From assembly GCA_947568835.1 (NCBI GenBank), contig OX387604.1:21109076-21173075 (forward strand): DNA of 64,000 bases. The letters run 5' to 3'. The DNA comes from Protonemura montana (Eukaryota > Arthropoda > Insecta > Plecoptera > Nemouridae). The stretch's first letter is position 1, and the number at the start of each line of letters is the position of its first letter. Below are positions 33,601 through 42,800 of the stretch, in pieces. Under the pieces are notes generated by a model. That model was given only the letters and a program-made list of their open reading frames with translations, did not search any database and was not told the origin of the DNA. The position numbers were made by a program, and so were the translations under genes.

Positions 33601-35193
33601 TTTATATAATATGACAGTTAATTTGAAAGAACTGATTCTAATTTCCAACGGATTTGCTTCAAAGCCCATTTTCTCTTAATTCTGTGTAAGATACAAAATA
33701 AGTCTGACTGAAATTAACTAATTTTTGTTGCTTATAAATTGATAGGCAATGAATCAAGTTAGTGAGTTCACTATTAGTGACATTAGGAGGATGGGACTTA
33801 ATTTCTTGAATGAAATAATACGTTCGGGAGGGAAAATAATGTATGTAGCGATCAATTATGGTGGCTTAATGAGAGTGCATCTGAATAGCATTTGGGAGAT
33901 CCCTGTTTCGATCCTGGTGCCGATTATCCTGGTGTGGTTTCCCTAGGTATCCCACACCACTCCAGGTAAATATTGGGATAGTTCCTCTATCAAGGGGCAT
34001 AGCTGTTTCCAGTGGTGGCTGGTAAGATTTTTGGAAACCATTGCAGTCCAAATGGCGACCCAACAAAGGGTGAAGAAGAAACTATTGTTTTGAGAAACAT
34101 TGTGAGTGTGAGAAGCACATTTTCAGTGTTTCAGAATTAAATTTAAATGTGCAACCTCTCTTGTGCCCACATTGTGTCTCAAACATCAAATGACCTTGCA
34201 ACGGTGTTGACATTTTCACAAAATCTCGAAATTTATTTTAAATATTTTTTTGGCAAACCTTTTTTTTTAAATATTTAGGACCAATCCTGTTTCAATTGGG
34301 AACAGTAATTATGAAAATATATCATTACGACATGTACGTAGGGTCAGTTATTACCTCTTTTGTTCATGTCTCGCTTCATCCAATTCAATGAGTAACTATC
34401 TCCCTCATTTGCACCACTCATTACCCAGCAGAGTTTGCCCAGAGCTCAAGGCATTTGATGCAGGCACACCAGGCGTACTAGACCCACGCTACTCACAACC
34501 GAGTGAAATCATATACCTACGGCATTGTTTGGCAGTCTTAGCAAACGGACTTTAGCACGGCGAAGCTTAGACCCATACTACTCGCAGCTAACGCCCTTGT
34601 CTAACCAGCCAGTCAACTGAGCTCGATCGGTGGGGAGGAGCGGTCGGTCAGGAGCAAATAATCTTTTTTTAAGTAACCGATTACAGGAAAAAAAATCTAC
34701 TCAGAATTTAAAAATATAAATCTTGAATGTTTATAAATATATATTAAAATAATTAATCATCTTTATTTTCTTCTCCTTTCTCTCCTCCATGTCAGATGGT
34801 GTGAATCACAGCCTCTACTTTACTTACTAACTATTTTACTTGCTGATTTCAATCCCAGTCGCTCCTGACAAGACTTGCATGTCTAAGTACCTAGTCTTAG
34901 GACCTAATCTTAGGACTCCCTCTAAAAATAAAGATTGTAAAAAAAAAAGTTCAGCTATTGGATTTGTCTGGAATGACAGGTAATATGTGTTGGCTTGTAT
35001 TAATACTCTGTTGCGTGCGGTATAGATAACTCGAGAGATGGGGGTTGCCGGGATGAAGGCTGCGCTAGACATGGCTGGCCTTTACGGGGGGCCTTGTCGC
35101 CAACCACTGCTGCCGCTCTCAGCACCTCAAGCCAAGCAACTACAAGCTGTTTTTTCCTGCTGCCAGCAAGAACTCAAAGAAACTCCCTACTAA
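27688..35193 (+). CDS. HOGA1: 4-hydroxy-2-oxoglutarate aldolase, mitochondrial
   Basis: Seven exons: 27688-27871, 27969-28097, 28238-28335, 28680-28844, 29046-29142, 29233-29366, 35026-35193. They total 975 nt, or 324 aa (human 327), with all phases matching. The enzyme cleaves 4-hydroxy-2-oxoglutarate to pyruvate and glyoxylate in the last step of mitochondrial hydroxyproline breakdown. It belongs to the DapA/NAL class I aldolase family. Visible active-site elements are GSNGE (Ser68/Asn69), the catalytic Tyr159 in VLYNMPANTG and the Schiff-base Lys187 in GIKDSGGD. All match the human residues with an offset of nine. The N-terminus MFSRISVIVKPKRG is basic and Ser-containing, as expected for a mitochondrial targeting peptide. 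The last intron (29367-35025) is filled by a hAT element, a LINE and SINE-like sequence. Confidence 0.93.
30211..30240. repeat. (AATG)n tail at the LINE 3' end
   Basis: About six AATG units directly abut the target duplication. This is the 3' microsatellite terminus of the antisense LINE. Confidence 0.85.
30215..32575 (-). mobile_element. 5'-truncated LINE (CR1/L2/jockey-like), antisense inside the hAT copy
   Basis: Compared with the uninterrupted hAT copy 2 (site at about 38183-38187), this insertion is flanked by CTATG (possibly TCTATG) at 30209/30210-30214 and 32575/32576-32580. The 3' end has an AATAAA-like motif and a short-repeat tail, (CATT)n in sense orientation, as in CR1/L2-type LINEs that end in microsatellites rather than poly(A). 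The endonuclease domain and 5' part are missing; the sequence begins just before the RT region. The RT frame has no stops, so insertion is probably recent. Confidence 0.9.
30327..32711 (-). CDS. LINE reverse transcriptase with SAP-like motif; chimeric N-terminus
   Basis: The open frame is 794 codons. Residues 1-45 are encoded by the host hAT element; LINE-derived protein starts at about Glu46/Met47. RT motifs are intact: YRPISLT (309-315), VISLDVRKAFD with the first catalytic Asp (376-386), SGVPQGSVLGPLLF (435-448) and the catalytic FADDA (466-470). RAAKFVIGG (617-624) belongs to the C-terminal part shared by CR1/jockey-type RTs. Then comes an insertion containing a SAP-like helix-turn-helix sequence (639-668: LTQVELKDELKKRKG, then TGNKPQLVNRL). 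The usual SVTETVKKLNWDALSKRRK block resumes after it. No endonuclease is present, so this copy should not move by itself. Expression of the chimeric start is unproven. Confidence 0.88.
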   Translation of the reverse strand: MPPSHVYTFPHCCSLEVWWGFGNLVKESLIILIEYWFKFLLKLSIEMLASRFKVWAEKGGDTVDKIWQEFRRIVEESKAFIPSKKLSKNPDPIYFDKSIKKLKRKCRHLYKSRKDSAIEEARFKEASREFKREKKYAEDQYLSNLLETDDNCRNNTDVINKFYGYVRRKGGNKNEIPDLMEEETGKTYKTNEEKAEVLNKTYGSVFTREGELVLDKTEIVQVEKGKKHEPFNFTCKDIHRIIMDLKPHKAGGADGITVDYIKLARRAIVPYLWVLFNVSLNNGELPFEWKEATVIGIFKGGEKKCPGNYRPISLTSVICKILERLMANYMRDTLEQIDWFTSTQHGFRRKHSCESQLAALTEDLAEEKAKGRRVDVISLDVRKAFDTVSHKMIIATLEALPIDKRVVRWVGNFLSDRKQRVRVGEALSSLINITSGVPQGSVLGPLLFIILINNLPAGLESVVRLFADDAIIYRIINTKEDCGKLHEDIMEYVKRLALIGLKVNGKKSVTITVGKVRKEVDVYDYKIQGEAVEKKNELKYLGVIIDSGLKWAKHVDTVIGKAYKRLYFIRRTLKKASKKAKHKAYMALVRPLMEYSNAIWDISTGKEKQIEQVQSRAAKFVIGGKWLKTESKRRLISELTQVELKDELKKRKGVKTGNKPQLVNRLGQMAIEEGEEIGWVTVKSYNYRSVTETVKKLNWDALSKRRKAARLVAIYKAHRGDKAWKDIKDRFETPHFKGRNDHYNKIMVKAFGRRLKNRNSLVDKGIAEWNGLPEKVFENRPPVKLFRKRVLELS
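32901..32929. repeat. 29-nt C homopolymer in hAT copy 1
   Basis: Uninterrupted C run near the right end. The same place in copy 2 has 20 C (38513-38532), so the tract is part of the element and varies in length. Confidence 0.9.
33108..33171. repeat. Perfect 32-bp tandem duplication
   Basis: The unit starting GCATATCTGAAGTGCG occurs at 33108 and again at 33140 without visible mismatch. It lies in the last HOGA1 intron, just right of hAT copy 1. Confidence 0.85.
33369..33552 (-). repeat. tRNA-derived repeat flanked by 17-bp inverted repeats
   Basis: GTATTTTATTATTAGGA (33369-33385) is the exact reverse complement of 33536-33552. Between them, on the - strand, is a tRNA-like head: A-box TAGCTCAATGGGTTAGAG (right) and B-box GGGGTTCGAGTCCCC (33412-33426). 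The anticodon loop lacks T33 and the acceptor arms do not pair, so it is not a functional tRNA gene. A similar tail follows the B-box-like copy at 56360-56452. Confidence 0.65.
33553..35025 (+). other. Remaining part of the last HOGA1 intron
   Basis: AT-rich sequence with no other coding exon recognised. It ends in the acceptor of the HOGA1 terminal exon. Confidence 0.55.
35026..35193 (+). CDS. HOGA1: HOGA1 terminal exon
   Basis: This 168-bp exon follows the acceptor GCGGTATAG and stays in phase 0 with the exon ending at 29366. It reads ITREMGVAGMKAALDMAG then LYGGPCRQPLLPL, and ends KETPY with TAA at 35191-35193. The human C-terminal exon has the same pattern (RRFG-PGLKK, then YGGPCR-PL). 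Without it the protein would lack its last 55 residues. It is easy to miss because of the 5.7 kb intron. Candidate poly(A) signal AATAAA at 35578-35583. Confidence 0.9.
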   Translation: MTREMGVAGMKAALDMAGLYGGPCRQPLLPLSAPQAKQLQAVFSCCQQELKETPY

Positions 35194-37499
35194 AGCATTT
35201 CAGCATATTCACATGCTAACATGTCAATTTTGTTGCCCTGCCAATAATATGTAATATAATATGTAACATAACATAACATGTAATATGTTTTATTCATTCC
35301 TTTCCCCTAAAATACTTGCACATGTTGTTCGATAACCCAATCATGGAAGCAACAGCACTATTTAGAGTTTTTAAGCAGTTGGTCACTATTTAAAAATTTG
35401 CAGATAATTGGTTTGCAAATACAATGTAATAGCTGGATAATTAGTATGTGAATGCTGGAAAATTGCAATTTTTGTTAACAATTTTATTAAGTTCCTACTG
35501 TCTGGCTAAAACTTCTTGGCTCAGTTATCCAAGGTCGCTTGAATGAAGATTACTGCAAGTGCTGGGAACAATGAGTAAATAAAAAGATGTCACAGTATCT
35601 TAAATAAAATTGATGAGTGGTGTGAGATTGCAGTGTTGGGCTCCTTATTGTCATTTAATAAAGCAAATCACACAGATATCATCTTGAATAGCTTATTGTA
35701 TAATTTATGTGATGTTAGTGAGCTTAAAGGATCTTTTGTCGGGCCAGTTATTGTTCGTGTAACAGGTCCTTGTCCAGTCAAGCCGGCATGTGCAGCCTCT
35801 CGTTGCTCGCGCTCGGTCCAGCCAACCGGCCGGACCTCTCATCTCTTCAAGGAGTTGAAGTGAATGCAATTGCAAATGGGTTGTATGTTTTTGAGTTGGG
35901 TACTTGCCATCCTCCTCCACACCCGCGGTGTCAACATTCCTTTCGGTGCGCGCCGGCGCAGTGAGGCTTTCTCGAGCTCAGACTGACGCGACCCTGGCTG
36001 AGGCTCCGTGCATCTGTAAAATGCTGTAGGAGTTGGACGGCGCGGCGATCAGTGTTTTAGCATGTTTGGTGGAATGCATATAGCGATGTGTACGGTCAGT
36101 CAGAAAAACAAGCTTTTTAGTGCATCTGTTTTGTATAATTCGTGCTATCTGTTTAGTTTAGTGCCGAGCGTGTCTGGTGTTGAGCTAATATTCTCCTAAG
36201 GCTGTGAATCACGTACTAAGAAGTGTAAATTTATCTTTAAACATAGATTTCTGATGAATGTAGGCCTATAACGTTCCGTCGGTCTGCTCGTGCAATGGTT
36301 GAGCTGTGCAGAGACGTGGATGGTTGACTGTTAAATAAATAGAATATTGTGAATATTTCACTACAGCTGCAATAATAGAGGGTAGTTCGGTATTTAAGGG
36401 TTGTGATTCACGAGTGCTCTTGGCGAGGCGTGGCACAACGTATGTGGGCCACATCTGTGCTTGTTTTCTGTCATGTGTGAGACTGGTTGTGGAACATACC
36501 GAGTCCAAGTGACAAGCTACTCATTAAACTACAGTCAATAATTGATTTTTCAATAGGTGTGCGCAGTGACTGATAACATTAGTGCGTTTTGTGAAAGTGT
36601 CCATTTATTGCGTACGAGCGATTGACTTTGATTTAAACCGTGGCCACAGAGCGTGTTTCGTATGATCGATTCCGTTGAACACCTGGATAATGCAATCAAA
36701 TTAAAGGTTGGTACCTATGTACTTTTTCTTTACTCTTTGATAGACCTAATGTCTCCAGAGTGACTGGGCGCGAGTGAGCCCTTAGCACCTTGTGACAAGT
36801 AGGTATACCTTGCGTGGGGCCGGGACAGGCCTTACATTGATGCTGACGCGTTCATATTATTTACTAGTGCATCTACCTATGTATGTTTAGATATAAAAAG
36901 TCAGAGACGGCAGAGGCGTGACTGCACAACATCAGGTAAAATTTAAAGGTTTTCCTACATTTTAATGTCAACGCCATTATATATGTTGCAAAATGCTCTC
37001 GATTTATCGAAACCTTAGCCGACGAGCATTGCAGCTATGGTTCCTCAGGATTTCCTATCATCTGTGCCTGCCTTTCTTCTGGCGGCGATATCCAGTCTTT
37101 GACCATTCGTAAGTACCACAGAGCGTTTTTTTTTTGTTTCTGCCCATTAACTTTCTCTTTCCTATTCTTAGCCACATACAATAGCGTATAAGCGAACTGT
37201 GGCGGTGACTCGGAGTCAACATTGCGGGGGTGAGTGGGTGGGAGACGAACTAAAAAAGACAATTACATTATTGATAGAGTTTCAATCCGATTGGACGGTC
37301 GCTTTTATGAGCCTTCATTCAAGTCTCTGGAGCCGTCTTGGGAACCAACATCCCCCGGGCTTCCTTTGTGAACTTGTGACAGAGCAGAGGATGCTTAGCG
37401 CCGACGGAACAGATGAGAGATTAGATGTTCCACCGGGACTGTTTTATCTGAGCTCAGCATGACTTTTGGGAACAACTGTTCCTTTAAATTCATGATAAA
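35194..37499. other. HOGA1 3' region and intergenic sequence before plexin
   Basis: Candidate HOGA1 poly(A) signals lie near 35578 and 35602. From about 35760 to 36060 the sequence becomes GC- and CpG-richer, which could mark a plexin promoter or 5' UTR exon. I found no coding exon. Confidence 0.4.
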
Positions 37500-37507
37500 G
37501 GGATGTC

Positions 37508-38605
37508 CAGTGATGTATTGGTTAATGCACGCGGGTGTACGCAGTCCACCCACTATTAATTTTATTTTTGGCCGTACCCCCACTTTGAATTTTTGAGGGA
37601 ACGCAGGTGAACGCACGGGAAAGCAGTATTAAATTATGATTATTCAAAATATCCTGCACTTCTTTATTTTTAAGGCGAAAATATCCCAGTTAAGGGTTTC
37701 ATTCCTAATAATCCACTTACTTAAAAATAAACCTACCAAGAATGCCACTGTATGCGAACATACTAAGAGTAGGTAGGCTGGAATTGTGTCGGCGTCGCGA
37801 CTCGCAACAAAGGGGTTAGTTAGAACCATATTACTGTTAGCACTTAGGGAAGTCGGTAGCCGCTTTCGCGGCGTCGCACGGCGGTGCAAGCTCTCAGAAG
37901 CAAGCCCGCTTCAAATAATAAGAATTCGCAGGAAAGACAAAAATACAAACAATAACCAAAATGCAACATACGAGCCACACTGGACGAGTTAGTTTAATTC
38001 AAGATGCAGAAGAGGAAGCAAGTGGATTTGCATTCCCTTTGGGGCCTTGCTCCTCCTAAAAAACCAAAATTTGGTTTGGGAGAAGTTGAAGACACCACCA
38101 ACGTCGAATGAAGAAGAGCTCAATGAAAAAGAGTCATTGTGGAAACTGATGTAATCTCCTCAACGCGAAAGTATGCGCGTACCTATGGATAGTTTCATCA
38201 AAAATTTAAACCAGTATTCGATTAAAATGATTGACTTTCTTTTACCAGATTCCCGAATCCCCACCAAATTTAAAGACTGCAACAATGTGGGAAGGTGTAG
38301 ACATGAGAGGGCGGCATTAATTTAATTTTCTCAAAATCATTACGTAATTAAAAATGCAGTTCTGACCATGTCATTCCAAGCCCAATTTCATCGTAAACTC
38401 GTAGATTGACTCCAAAAGAAACCTTAGAATAAAAATTCACTTGGAGCTGCGCCCGAAGCCCCCTATTTTCCACTCTTTCGGTGCATTCGCCATGGGTCTC
38501 CTCCTCCTCCTTCCCCCCCCCCCCCCCCCCCCACCCCGCCCGCCGACACAAAAAAATGGGTCATTTTTGCGTACCCCCACTAAAAATTTAACGAATACAT
38601 CACTG
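37508..38605. mobile_element. Non-autonomous hAT-like element, copy 2 (uninterrupted)
   Basis: This 1098-bp element has the same CAGTGATGTATTGGT / ACGAATACATCACTG ends as copy 1 and an exact 8-bp duplication GGGATGTC (37500-37507 and 38606-38613). It is near-identical to copy 1, which suggests recent amplification. It carries a 20-nt C tract (38513-38532), broken once further right by an A. It contains a 35-codon relic frame resembling the start of a hAT transposase but no transposase body, so it would need a transposase supplied in trans. Confidence 0.93.
38004..38111 (+). pseudogene. Relic N-terminus of a hAT-type transposase
   Basis: ATG at 38004 opens a 35-codon frame, MQKRKQVDLHSLWG then PPKKPKFGLGE, stopping at TGA 38109-38111. 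The basic KRKQ-DL-S-PPKKPK pattern resembles the first residues of ZMYM/TTF-type hAT transposases. In copy 1 the equivalent ATG is ATA (about 30031). The rest of the transposase is absent. This reading rests on pattern resemblance only. Confidence 0.4.
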
Positions 38606-38613
38606 GGGATGTC

Positions 38614-39862
38614 TAAACTAGCACTCGGGAGGTTGCGATAAGATTCAATCTGGTGCGTGGGTCGGTACTCCGTGCTGCTCTATCAACCTAGCAGCCAACG
38701 AGGGTGGTTCATGCCTTCGCTGAAAGCGAACTTCTCATTGATAGAAAGCTGTGAGCGATTTGGGCATCACCCACTAGTCAGCGAAGAGGCGACGTTTCTT
38801 TCCTTATGAATTATTGCTCGATTAGATCGATCTGCTCGTGCATCTTTAAAACCAGAACACGAAAGTTTCTCGCTCAAGTTTAGCAAGCAATGCCAGCAAC
38901 AATGTTGATTGTATGAGCTATGAACACAAGGGAATGTAGGCTGCACTGTGGCTGCTGGTCGGGAGATAGAGAATGAAATGGCATTGATTCTTGGGAAGCT
39001 GTGGGCGCACTTGAAAAGTGTTAGCCTTGTTATGCACAACTTCAATCTTCATGCACAGCTCCATGCTTGTACGAAGCTATCGTAAAACGGCCCCGCTCCC
39101 ATTTCCCCGAAAACTTAGTGATATGAGCTAGTTATTCATTGCATCCGATGATAACAGCTCTTCTAGTCGGTTGTATCCGGTATGGAGGTTAAGTCGTTGT
39201 TTTCTGGCTAGAGTCAAACCCATTTCCAGTAAACCCGTCACGAAAACACTGCGGTCAAGAAAACTGTCTCAGAAATGTCACGGAAAGTGAAATTTGTCGA
39301 ATGATTGGAGACAATTTGCTATAAATGTCGTGTTTGTTTCTTTGTTTACTTTTTCTTACCATTGGTCGATTATGTTCACCTTATCACAAGTTCACCACAT
39401 ACAGTCAGCTTCTGCCTGAAAAGCGGCGTGATTCATCGTGTGACTTTGCTCCGGCAAATTAGAATTGCACGCCGGATTAATCTGAACATTATTTACTAGT
39501 ATTGTGGGCACTAGAATCGTTCAAGCTCTGATAGCACTGATAAAAAATATGATCGCTACCGCGAAAGTGTTGAGACTCGATTAAGTATGGTTATTTTAAT
39601 GGTTTCCTTTGGAAAATTGGAGAGAAACCATCTAACGTACAGGTTCAACTGGTTCATCGACTGAGCGAACGTCGTACTACAACCCCAATTAACTGGGACA
39701 AAGTCTAACCTTTATTCCCGACTACTATTGTTCCATCCCCCCCCCCCCCCCCCTTACGCATACGTCCTCCAGTTGATACCACCCGGCTAATCTCTCGCGT
39801 TACGTTTGTGTTTCAGGTGCTCTTTTCCATATGAGGTGACGCAGCAGCAATCTGACAACGCA
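38614..39862 (+). other. Plexin upstream region and 5' UTR
   Basis: No coding exon. The exon carrying the plexin start codon probably begins at 39817 after the acceptor TTTGTGTTTCAG, with 46 nt of 5' UTR before ATG 39863, so non-coding exon(s) lie further left. Contains a 17-nt C tract at 39737-39753. Confidence 0.5.
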
Positions 39863-42800
39863 ATGCGTTGGGACCCAGTACTTTTGGTGGTCAGCATCAG
39901 CCTGGCCAGCATCACATTACCGTTCGTATCGTCAACGATCATCAAGATCTTCGCCGATGAAATACCGGACAGATTCAACCACCTGGTCGTGGACAAGAAC
40001 ACGGGCCGCGTGTACATTGGGGCCGTGAACCGACTGTACCAACTGTCCCCTGACTTGGAGCTGGTCGTGCAAGAAATAACAGGGCCTAAGGAGGACTCTC
40101 CAGAATGTTCCGTTCTCGACTGTCCATCCAGTGTGCTGCAAAAGCCGACGGACAACGTGAACAAGGCGCTGGTCATCGACTATACCACGACGCGTCTTAT
40201 CTCGTGCGGCAGCCTCTTCCAAGGCATCTGTTCGGTGCGAAGTCTGCACAACATCTCGGAGGTGAAGCAAGTTGTCCGGGAGGCGGTGGTAGCTAATAAC
40301 TCCACGGCGTCGACCGTCGCTTTCATCGCTCCGGGACCCCCACGACCTCCAGAGACACACGTCATGTACGTGGGGGTGACGTTCACGGGCAACTCACCGT
40401 ATCGGTCGGAGGTGCCCGCCGTCTCTTCCCGCAGCCTGGACAGCGAGAAGATGTTCATGATCGCGGAAACTGCCGTCACCACTGGCACCCGTATGTTCGT
40501 CAACTCGTTGGCCAGGGAGAGGTATCCGATCCACTACGTCTACGGGTTCAGCTCAGAAGGGTTCAGCTACTTCTTGACAACGCAGATGAAAAACACAGTC
40601 TCTTCGCCGTTCATCTCAAAGCTCGTGCGAGTTTGTCACGACGACGAAAACTATTATTCGTACACTGAGATACCGATTGACTGTATCAGTGAAAGTGGTC
40701 AAAAATATAATCTAGTGCAAGCGGCGTATGTTGGCAAGCCGGGCTCAGATCTGGCCTCTGATTTGGGCATCACCGCCCAAGACGATGTGCTTTTCACCGT
40801 CTTTTCTCAAAGTGACCAGTCGGAAGGGGAAGGTTCCAGTAAGCCCAGTGACAAGAGTGCCCTTTGCGTTTATTCGCTGAAGGCCATCCGACGCAAGTTT
40901 ATGCAAAATATCAAGCAGTGTTTTGGTGGAAACGGCAGCCGTGGGCTGGATTTCATATCGCCGAGCCACACGTGCGTTCTGACGGTGAGTAATCGCTCCT
41001 GTTCCTAGTTGCTGCTTACTTTGCAGATTCTGCAGAGCAAGCCAGCCAGTCTGCTCGCTGTACTCAGGCCGGTCGTTTCAAAGGAGTCTAGAGTCGAGAA
41101 ACTAGTCCACTATCTAACCGAGTTAACCTCGTTGCCTTTCTTGCGACTAGATCTTTTTGTTCGACGAGAAAGCGCTTATCGTCACGGGCCACTGTCCGAT
41201 TCGGTTGCACTTGGTTCGCTTTGTAACCACGGGGACAAATTAGATGGCCAACGTCGATCTGTCGCTACCCGGTACGACACCGCGAATTTTTCTCCTAGAA
41301 ATTACCCAATGGCGACCATCTGATTACGGATGGTCATGTGATCGCCACCGCTGCGGCCATGTCAGCTGGGAAGATATGTCGGGGGGGGGGGGGGGGGGGG
41401 GTTGTATTTTTGGCATAAAATTGTGACCGCCGAGGTTGTTAGGTTGTGTCGACGGTCGACCGCGAAGTGCGAACCCTCTTTTCTGCAGCATGTAGCCACT
41501 AGCCAGCTAGGCGGGCGGGCGGGCTGCCTGCCGGCTAACCGGCTATTGATCGGTCGGCCAGGGCCGGGCAAACTCGCGTGACGCTCGACGCCCGTCTCCC
41601 GACGCCGCGCTAGAGGGACGCCGTCAGTTTCGGGGCTGGCTTGGGGCAGGTTATGAACACAAAGCGAGACCTGTCAAGCGACCACCACTCGCAGGGCCCC
41701 TCCACATCTTGGCACAACATGTACACTACAATAAAAACAGCCTGATGCTTTGCTTCCTACCCATCCTAATATCGGTTAAAAAACTTGTGACTAGCTCGTC
41801 TTTTCCGTAGCTCTAGGTGTAAATTAGTAGATGCCGTGATGCTGTGAGTAGATCCTGTCTGCGATCTCTGATAGGTTGCCACCAGCTTACCATCCCAGCT
41901 CTGCTCGTTCATACTCAGATTTCCAGTTGCTGCTTTCGCGTATCAGGTTCTCGCGCGTTCCACCTACAAGTTAGGGTGGCACACAAGGCCGACTACTTCC
42001 TGCTATCCCCAGGACCCCTGCATCTTCGTCTTCGCTTTCGGTACACAAATCATTCCTGGGAGCCATTAACCCAGTCGACCCTGTCGTTAGCCCCCACCAG
42101 ATAGTGTGAAACAAATATTAAGACACCGTCGAAGCGGTGGGGGTCCGTGGCTTTTGCTTGACTCGACCCATTCGTGTTTCCGATTGCTGCGTTTCCCAAA
42201 ATCTAAAATGACGTCAGTATCGTGCAAGTGAGTAATCTTGCCAGTGCTGTCCCGGGCATGCCTGCTTGTGCGACCGACCGGCGGCCACTAGAGCCTTGCT
42301 GATGCCGTTGAGTTCAGCGACCTTGTCGGTGCCTTGCCGCTTACCGCCTGCGAGAGCCTGAGCTTGCACAGAGGACCGACCGACCAACAAGTAACAACAA
42401 ACAAATCCCAAGTCCGGCCACGATTGAACTCAGGCTCGGTCTCCTCGTCGTGAACGCTAACCCGTTCATCAATTCACGTCGAAATAATCTCAACACGATT
42501 CAGATAGCTGTTATGATATTATTTGCATGCCCTTTCCGCGACCGCGGAATGTTGTTCGACGGTTTCCTGGTATCTTTATCAACCCCAACCCGACATGGGC
42601 GTAAATTGGTCAGACTATATTTTCTTTGTCGAGTAATTAGTTATCGTGGCTTTCGGGAAGCAGTTGTGATTGGGAAATTAGATCGCCCTAATGGCTTTGT
42701 TCCTTTCGCAATCCGTGCAATCGACATGGCACGGAAAGATGATAGAACAATGCAATTGTAGCTGATTTCCGAGTCACGTTCACGAAAGTCCTATTGTAGC

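Noticed and set aside
39932..40503. Antisense frames of 107-142 codons over the plexin sema exon
   Set aside because: Shadows of the GC-rich sema coding sequence.
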